NCBI GenBank assembly: GCA_036939755.1
Contig: JALLAZ010001350.1
Coordinates: forward strand, 1-10,355
Direction: 5' to 3'
DNA: 10,355 nucleotides
From: Stephanodiscus triporus
Lineage: Eukaryota > Bacillariophyta > Thalassiosirophyceae > Thalassiosirales > Thalassiosiraceae
Shown: piece by piece, positions 5,862-10,355 of the stretch
Numbering within the stretch: position 1 is the stretch's first letter
How the letters are laid out: each line of letters starts with the position of its first letter
Position numbers and translations under genes: made by a program
Notes under the pieces: generated by a model
Seen by the model: only the letters and a program-made list of their open reading frames with translations
Told to the model about the DNA's origin: nothing
The model's database searches: none

Positions 5862-8800
5862 ATGGCAAGAGACAACGGCTACGCGTCCTCTACGTCCTCC
5901 TCGGCGTTCTCCTCGAAGAATCTCACGCTGTCTGAGGAAAATATGGATGAATGCCACCACTCACAGTTTGATTTTGTTCTGAACGCACAAGAGATCGGTG
6001 ACGATTCCAGCGAAAAATTTAATGATGGATTCGGCTCGCCTGTAAACCTCTTCTCCTCGTTGGACCAGCTGAAGTCAGAGCCGGGATTCTTCATCGGCGA
6101 CATTCAATACAGCCAAAACGATGATGATACTGCCGCCATCGGTCACTCCGCGCCATCCGCTCTTCTTGAAGGGCCATCACCATCGATCATTCCTCATAGA
6201 GGATCCCTCCGAAGAATTATCAATCCAGCTTCTTTCAATTCCGTTCAAAATGCGATCCCTGGTCTTTCGAATCAATCTCGGCTACCGCCTTCGCGTTGGC
6301 CATTGTATGCCATTAATGTTGCTACGGAGTGCTCACAATATTCGCATCGAAATACTGAGGAACAACAAATGCATCAATTCTACCAGATCATTTTCGATCG
6401 ACAGCAATATGAATTCTGCACACGTCTATTTTCATTGCTGGATACAGAGAGTGAATCTTTCATCGGTCCAGATTGCATACGACAGTTCGTTTGTTTGCAT
6501 TGCCCTGTGATACGGAGGCGAGATGATGCTATTTTTGCATTGAGGTGCGGCGAGGAACAGCACGAGAGTATGCGAAGATCGCCCACATTTGACGAAGTTT
6601 GGGATAGATCCATTCATTCTGACCCTCGACTTACTTGTGCGGATAAGTCTACCCCGACCGCTCATCGAGTCGGAATTGAAGGATGGATGGTATTTTGTCG
6701 TATCTTAGCACTGGCTCATCACCAGGAATCTCAGAGGCGATTTTCATCAAGGCATTTGCAGCAGATGATGCGACACAAACATGGAGGGGGTGCAACTAGG
6801 ATAAATTCCAATGAAGTTGTGGTGGTTGTGGACAATCCACCCCCCGGGCCCCCGGCATTGATTTCCATTCGTAGTTTAGTGGAAGTAGAGCAGGAAAGGG
6901 TAACAAGACACAGTGATGAATGTATACACGGGTGGCCATTTTGTCCTCTCCCATTACCCGAGCTGGACTTGGACCATTATCTCGAGTCTGCATTTAGCAA
7001 TCATCAACAACAATCAAGAATGCATCTTCAACCGAGAGGAAGAGTGTCCATACAACCATTTTCATCTTCACCGGAAGGCGATTTTATTTTGCGCTTTCGT
7101 AACAATGGCGCTAGGACAATAGTGCGTCGATCATACTCTGACTTTGAATGGCTCAACGCAATATTGAAATTGCACAAGCGTCCAGGTCAAGGTCATTTGT
7201 GTGGTCGTGTGTTGCCTCCCTTCCCGTCAAAGCAAGGAGGTTTCCTGCAACAACATTCCGTGCTGTCAAAGAAGGTTACCCAACAAAGTGGTGCTAACTA
7301 CCAGAAAGACATCAGCGAAAGAGCAATTGAAGTAGCAAAATCTGGTATTGGCATGATAAGTTCAATGGCCAATTCTTTTTGGAGCGGTTACGTATCAGGC
7401 TCGACTGCAGCATCATCCCCATCATCATCGCTAATAAAGAAGAAGTCTGGTCAACCCGGCAACATATCTTCGACATCTCATGCAACAACGATGACCGCGA
7501 AGAGAATAGAAAGATACCTTAACTACCTTTTGGAGAGCAATGCCTTATCGTCATCTTTCCCCTTGAATGCAATCCTGCAGGCAAGCCAATCTGGTCTAGA
7601 ATCAGCGAAACTTGTACTGCATGATCATGCCAATCACAAGAAGCGACAACGGTTAAACTTGGCCACTGCTATATCGAAGGACGGACCTCAGTCGGCTGCC
7701 TCCATCTTCTCGGCTCTTGTGTCTAAAACCTCAATCTCCATCTTGCGCCTTCAAGGCGATGATGGCACGTCGTGGCTACGAGCAGCTGCACAAGTTGCCA
7801 TGGCTCTACAATTCCACGGAATATTAGAAACGACTGGCCATGAATCAACTAGCGCGAAAATACAGCATGCCTCGCTTCCAAAATTTAGCGCTCGCCCGGC
7901 AGGTAGCTGGGATGATGAGGAAACTGGAAACGACAAAGGATCTGCGAAGAGCAAGTTTAATGGACGTCATCAAAGCAACTCGACTGGAAATGGGACAAAT
8001 TTTGAGGTGGGTGTAATCAGTGTTGAAAGTGAACTTGCCGAAGAAGAGGATATTGGAGGTTATGACATGTTGCCCTCTCCTGGGCCCTCAGAAGTACATC
8101 TTGTCCTCAATGCGGGAAGTGAGACTGATGTTTCAGGCATGGTAGGCTCTGCATTTGCTTACGAAGCCATTTCTGAACAATCAAAAGGAATGTATGATCG
8201 GAAAGATGCAGTCGTGGGCACAATTAAGGTAGAAAGTGACATCGACAAATTGAGAGACATTGTCCAGTCGACCAATCATACCTTGGGAAAGCTGTATCAG
8301 TCCAGTGCATCGATCCGATCAGCTCAAAACGCTAGAAATGTGATTCAGCTAAACATTTTAAGGGATATCGATTCTTGGGGCGACAACGGGGGTGACATAA
8401 TTACACAACGAGCTTTGGTCAATGGAGTCGCTGCTCTAGAGTTGTTCAACAGTAATGTGGAAGAGATTAACAAAACTATGTCAGATGGTCGGTGGACATT
8501 GATCTCGCACATGCAAAATTCTTCATTGATGTTTTCTTCTCACCACTTTGATGATTTCTCATCTCTTTCTTAATATCAGATTTATCATGGCAATCATCAC
8601 TGGCAACATCTGCTGTTGGCGCTGTGCTAGAAGTGCGTGATGCTGTCAGGGCGTCCCGTACTGCATCTAGAGCGAAGTTAACCGCATATACAGCGGCTGA
8701 AAGAGCCAAGAAAGTGTATGAGTCATTCGACCATTCCACGTCCATGGAAAAGGTCCAAAGTGCTCAGCTAGAGGCATCTACCGCTCAAAGTCACGCGATT

Positions 8801-9673
8801 CACGCTACCGTGGTTGAATACGAAGCAAATCTGGCGAAGAAACGCAGTGCTATTTCGTTTTCTCAGGATGTGACATCGTGGAATGTTCATCGGAAGAAGG
8901 AACTGCTGCGAACATGTATCCAGACCGCTAAATCGCAACAAGAGGCATGCAGAAAAGCGGTAGATGCATGGGAACGCGTTCGCGACGGACTCATTGATTC
9001 GTCTGGATATTCCCTTGCAGAGGCGCTGGTAAAACCATGGACAGACCTGATGATAGTATCCCCGGTGCATCTAACACCAATCACAGATCATTTGTATGCA
9101 AATGGCCAAGAGACACTTGCATCAAGATCGCAGATTAAGTCGGACGCTTTTGATGCTGAAGAGCTCGCTCGAAATAGCTTTGCAAGCTCGAGTAACGACT
9201 GTGGTAATGGACAGCAAACCTTCTCCGAAAGTGTCACCGAAGCCTCCAATTCGATGATTTCAGTTGTCGATGGATTCACTGATGTGTGCTCGTTAAAGGA
9301 AAGTCATGAGTCAGAAATGGAGGGTTCTTCTGACGAGGTTTATTGTCTTTTACCTCCTAAAATGTCAATGATTGATGAGGACTACTTTTCATTCCATCAA
9401 CAATCTGTTCTATTCGGAGAAGGAAATTCAGACAGCGACGAAAGTGACCCAATTCACACATCATCCGTTCATGAATCTTTTCATAGTGGACGTGATTCGA
9501 CCCCTAACGTACAAACTCGCGATGCAATGAGCACATCTATGCAAAGCCTGATCGACGGTCTTATGGCATGGGGGGGCGAAGATGAACAAGGGAATATCGA
9601 GGAGTCAGATGAACCAGAGGCTGTCATAAACTCAAGCAGTGATGCACAATGTGATGACTCACTCCTTGGATGA
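5862..9673 (+). CDS. PX-BAR-like sorting nexin (two exons)
   Basis: I read this as one gene: exon 1 is 5862-8487, exon 2 is 8580-9673, giving 1239 residues. Such proteins bind phosphoinositides and shape endosomal membranes. Residues 168-290 resemble degenerate EF-hand or EH-domain helices (SLLDTESESFIGPD, then GWMVFCRILALA), but the calcium loop lacks the final Glu. The PX domain starts near 393, with the lipid-binding motif VRRSYSDFEWL (421-431) and LPPFPSK (451-457). A Ser-rich insert of about 90 residues precedes its last helices (548-575). Residues about 785-1015 are helical and BAR-like, ending in WNVHRKKELL...AVDAWERVRDGL. An acidic Ser-rich tail finishes the protein. Splicing joins the BAR half, which otherwise breaks at a stop at 8571-8573 and resumes in another frame without an ATG. 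The start agcaATGG has G at -3 and +4. The PX call is firm; BAR is likely; EH is tentative. Confidence 0.8.
8488..8579 (+). other. Predicted 92-bp intron
   Basis: The upstream frame stops at 8571-8573 and the downstream frame opens without an ATG, so a splice is expected. The acceptor is strong: a pyrimidine-rich tract (tttctcatctctttctt) ends in aatatcag at 8579. Phase requires the donor to leave one base of a codon. GT at 8488-8489 does so, joining G to AT to make Asp and giving the junction MSDDLSWQSS. The donor reads GTCGGT, a poor match to GTRAGT. A second in-phase donor exists at 8452 (GTAATG, intron of 128 bp), which would delete 12 more residues. I prefer 8488 because it keeps the helix continuous. 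Confidence 0.65.
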
Positions 9674-10037
9674 AATAACAATTCCTTATATGAAATTATG
9701 TTTGTAAAATTAGAGTAGAAAATCTATCAATATTGTCCCATGTAGGAGAGGTGTAACTTAATGAGCAAAGCATCTCTCTCTAGAGATAAGTATCCTTACA
9801 TTTTATCAAAGCAAAAAAAGGTAGAGTATGAGCAACCAGATTTGCATGATGGGTACGCTCTTTGACAGACAGAGTCTACCATATCGATTATTTAACCACC
9901 TCCCACTGCGGCAGAAGCATCATCTTGTGGTACTCCTAAGTACTACGACACAATAAGAATCGTTAGTAAAAAGCACCCCCTCTACGATACGACACTTCGT
10001 ACGATCGATATGAATCGTAGTTGGAATCGCCAGGAGC
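9674..10037. other. 3' flank of the PX-BAR gene, no gene seen
   Basis: This 364-bp AT-rich stretch holds the 3' UTR of the PX-BAR gene and then the 3' flank of the minus-strand tRNA. It has a few small hairpins (for example ctacgat near 9983 with atcgtag at 10014-10020) and an A-run near 9813. No reading frame or further tRNA is convincing. Confidence 0.5.
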
Positions 10038-10043
10038 AAAAAA
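10038..10043 (-). terminator. RNA polymerase III terminator of tRNA-Lys
   Basis: Six A residues on the + strand give a T6 run on the minus strand, starting two bases after the tRNA discriminator base. This is the usual Pol III stop signal. Confidence 0.85.
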
Positions 10044-10044
10044 G

Positions 10045-10117
10045 CACCGAATATGGGGCTCGAACCCACGACCACACGGTTAAAAGCCGGGCGCTCTTCC
10101 AACTGAGCTAATTCGGC
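10045..10117 (-). tRNA. tRNA-Lys (anticodon UUU)
   Basis: The 73-nt minus-strand sequence folds as a cloverleaf. The acceptor stem GCCGAAT pairs with ATTCGGT (with one G-U), the D stem is GCTC/GAGC, the anticodon loop is CTTTTAA, and the T arm is GTGGG-TTCGAGC-CCCAT. The anticodon TTT reads lysine AAA codons, and discriminator G73 fits lysine. No CCA is encoded and there is no intron, as expected for a eukaryotic nuclear tRNA. The A box (TAGCTCAGTTGG) and B box (GGTTCGAGCCC) are close to consensus. The anticodon stem CCCGG/CCGTG has a C-U mismatch at position 28-42. The other stems are intact and it is probably functional. Confidence 0.95.
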
Positions 10118-10168
10118 CTTTGCGAAAGTGTTGTCTAAAAAAACTATAATCAACTGTAACAGTCTCCT

Positions 10169-10178
10169 CCCCGCCAAA
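10169..10178 (-). promoter_or_regulatory. E2F-like motif upstream of the partial gene
   Basis: The minus strand reads TTTGGCGGGG, close to the E2F/DP consensus TTTSSCGC. It is about 140 bp before the ATG at 10317 and about 50 bp upstream of the tRNA gene. Similar motifs occur before the HMG-box gene and in the divergent promoter. The region also has a CCA-rich tract (10211-10228). Function is inferred from the motif alone. Confidence 0.25.
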
Positions 10179-10316
10179 CCCGCCATCCAAACACTAGAGG
10201 GCCCGCCCCCCACCCACCACCACCACCAAAAAGAAAGAGACACCCGACACCCACATCGACTTAGTTCACTCTTAGCCGACGCCGAACCCAACAGTGATAC
10301 TTGCAATACATTTACG

Positions 10317-10355
10317 ATGGGAAATGAAAAGGAACGCAGGCGTCGAGGGAACAGG
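10317..10355 (+). CDS. Probable start of a new gene, cut by the window end
   Basis: An ATG in strong context (tacgATGG, A at -3 and G at +4) opens a frame of 13 codons to the last base, reading MGNEKERRRRGNR. It lies about 200 bp beyond the divergently transcribed tRNA-Lys, after a C- and CA-rich stretch that would suit a promoter and 5' UTR. The product cannot be named. The basic Arg run may be a nuclear localisation signal or just a disordered N terminus. The frame is short enough to be chance. Confidence 0.4.
   Translation, partial: MGNEKERRRRGNR

Noticed and set aside
8624..9673. A separate downstream gene with its own start.
   Set aside because: The frame begins with GTG, not ATG, and continues the BAR-like helix of the upstream frame. 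A strong acceptor precedes it, so it is a second exon.
9820..9880. A second small structured RNA or tRNA, from the complementary ends ggtaga (9820-9825) and tctacc (9875-9880).
   Set aside because: It lacks A and B boxes, a T arm and an anticodon arm. A 6-bp match over 60 bases is easily chance.
10141..10155. Similarity of aactataatcaactg upstream of the tRNA to aactataatagttgatt at the right palindrome boundary.
   Set aside because: Only about nine bases match in line, and they are AT-rich. This is not enough to claim a shared repeat.

Overview
The window looks like nuclear DNA from a microalga of the stramenopile line, most likely a diatom and perhaps a centric one. Three things suggest this. 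The genes are compact and intron-poor, with 100-400 bp spacing. The HMG-box protein has a long basic insert between the first helix and the rest of the box, a layout I associate with diatoms. The tRNA-Lys has no encoded CCA, internal A and B boxes and a T-run terminator, as in eukaryotes. The assignment to diatoms rests on recalled family style, not on a search. One undetermined base (n) lies at 1170.

Layout. (1) 1-1923 has no convincing gene. Its main content is a nearly complete imperfect palindrome at about 88-959, with arms of about 420 bp, roughly 80% identical by eye, around a 22-nt loop. A 12-bp direct repeat flanks it at 27-38 and 1014-1025. A decayed second copy of the palindrome centre lies at about 1468-1556. 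This looks like a foldback or Mutator-type non-autonomous element, or a long-hairpin RNA locus, followed by the promoter of the first gene. (2) 1924-3504 (+) encodes a 526-residue HMG-box-like nuclear protein. (3) 3743-5452 (-) is convergent with it and encodes an ankyrin-repeat protein (569 residues from the preferred start). (4) About 5453-5861 is a divergent promoter region, strongly purine-rich on the + strand. (5) 5862-9673 (+) encodes one large PX-domain protein with a BAR-like C-terminal half (sorting nexin type), if a 92-bp intron at 8488-8579 is removed to join two frames. (6) 10045-10117 (-) is tRNA-Lys(UUU) with its Pol III terminator. (7) 10317 to the window end is the probable start of another + strand gene.

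The genes have no evident shared pathway. One is likely a chromatin or transcription protein, one a protein-interaction scaffold, one an endosomal membrane-trafficking protein, and one a translation RNA. This is ordinary gene-dense algal chromosome next to a repeat-rich segment. The least ordinary items are the long palindrome with its relative nearby, the split HMG box, and the combination of an EF-hand/EH-like segment, an insert-bearing PX domain and a BAR-like region in one protein.
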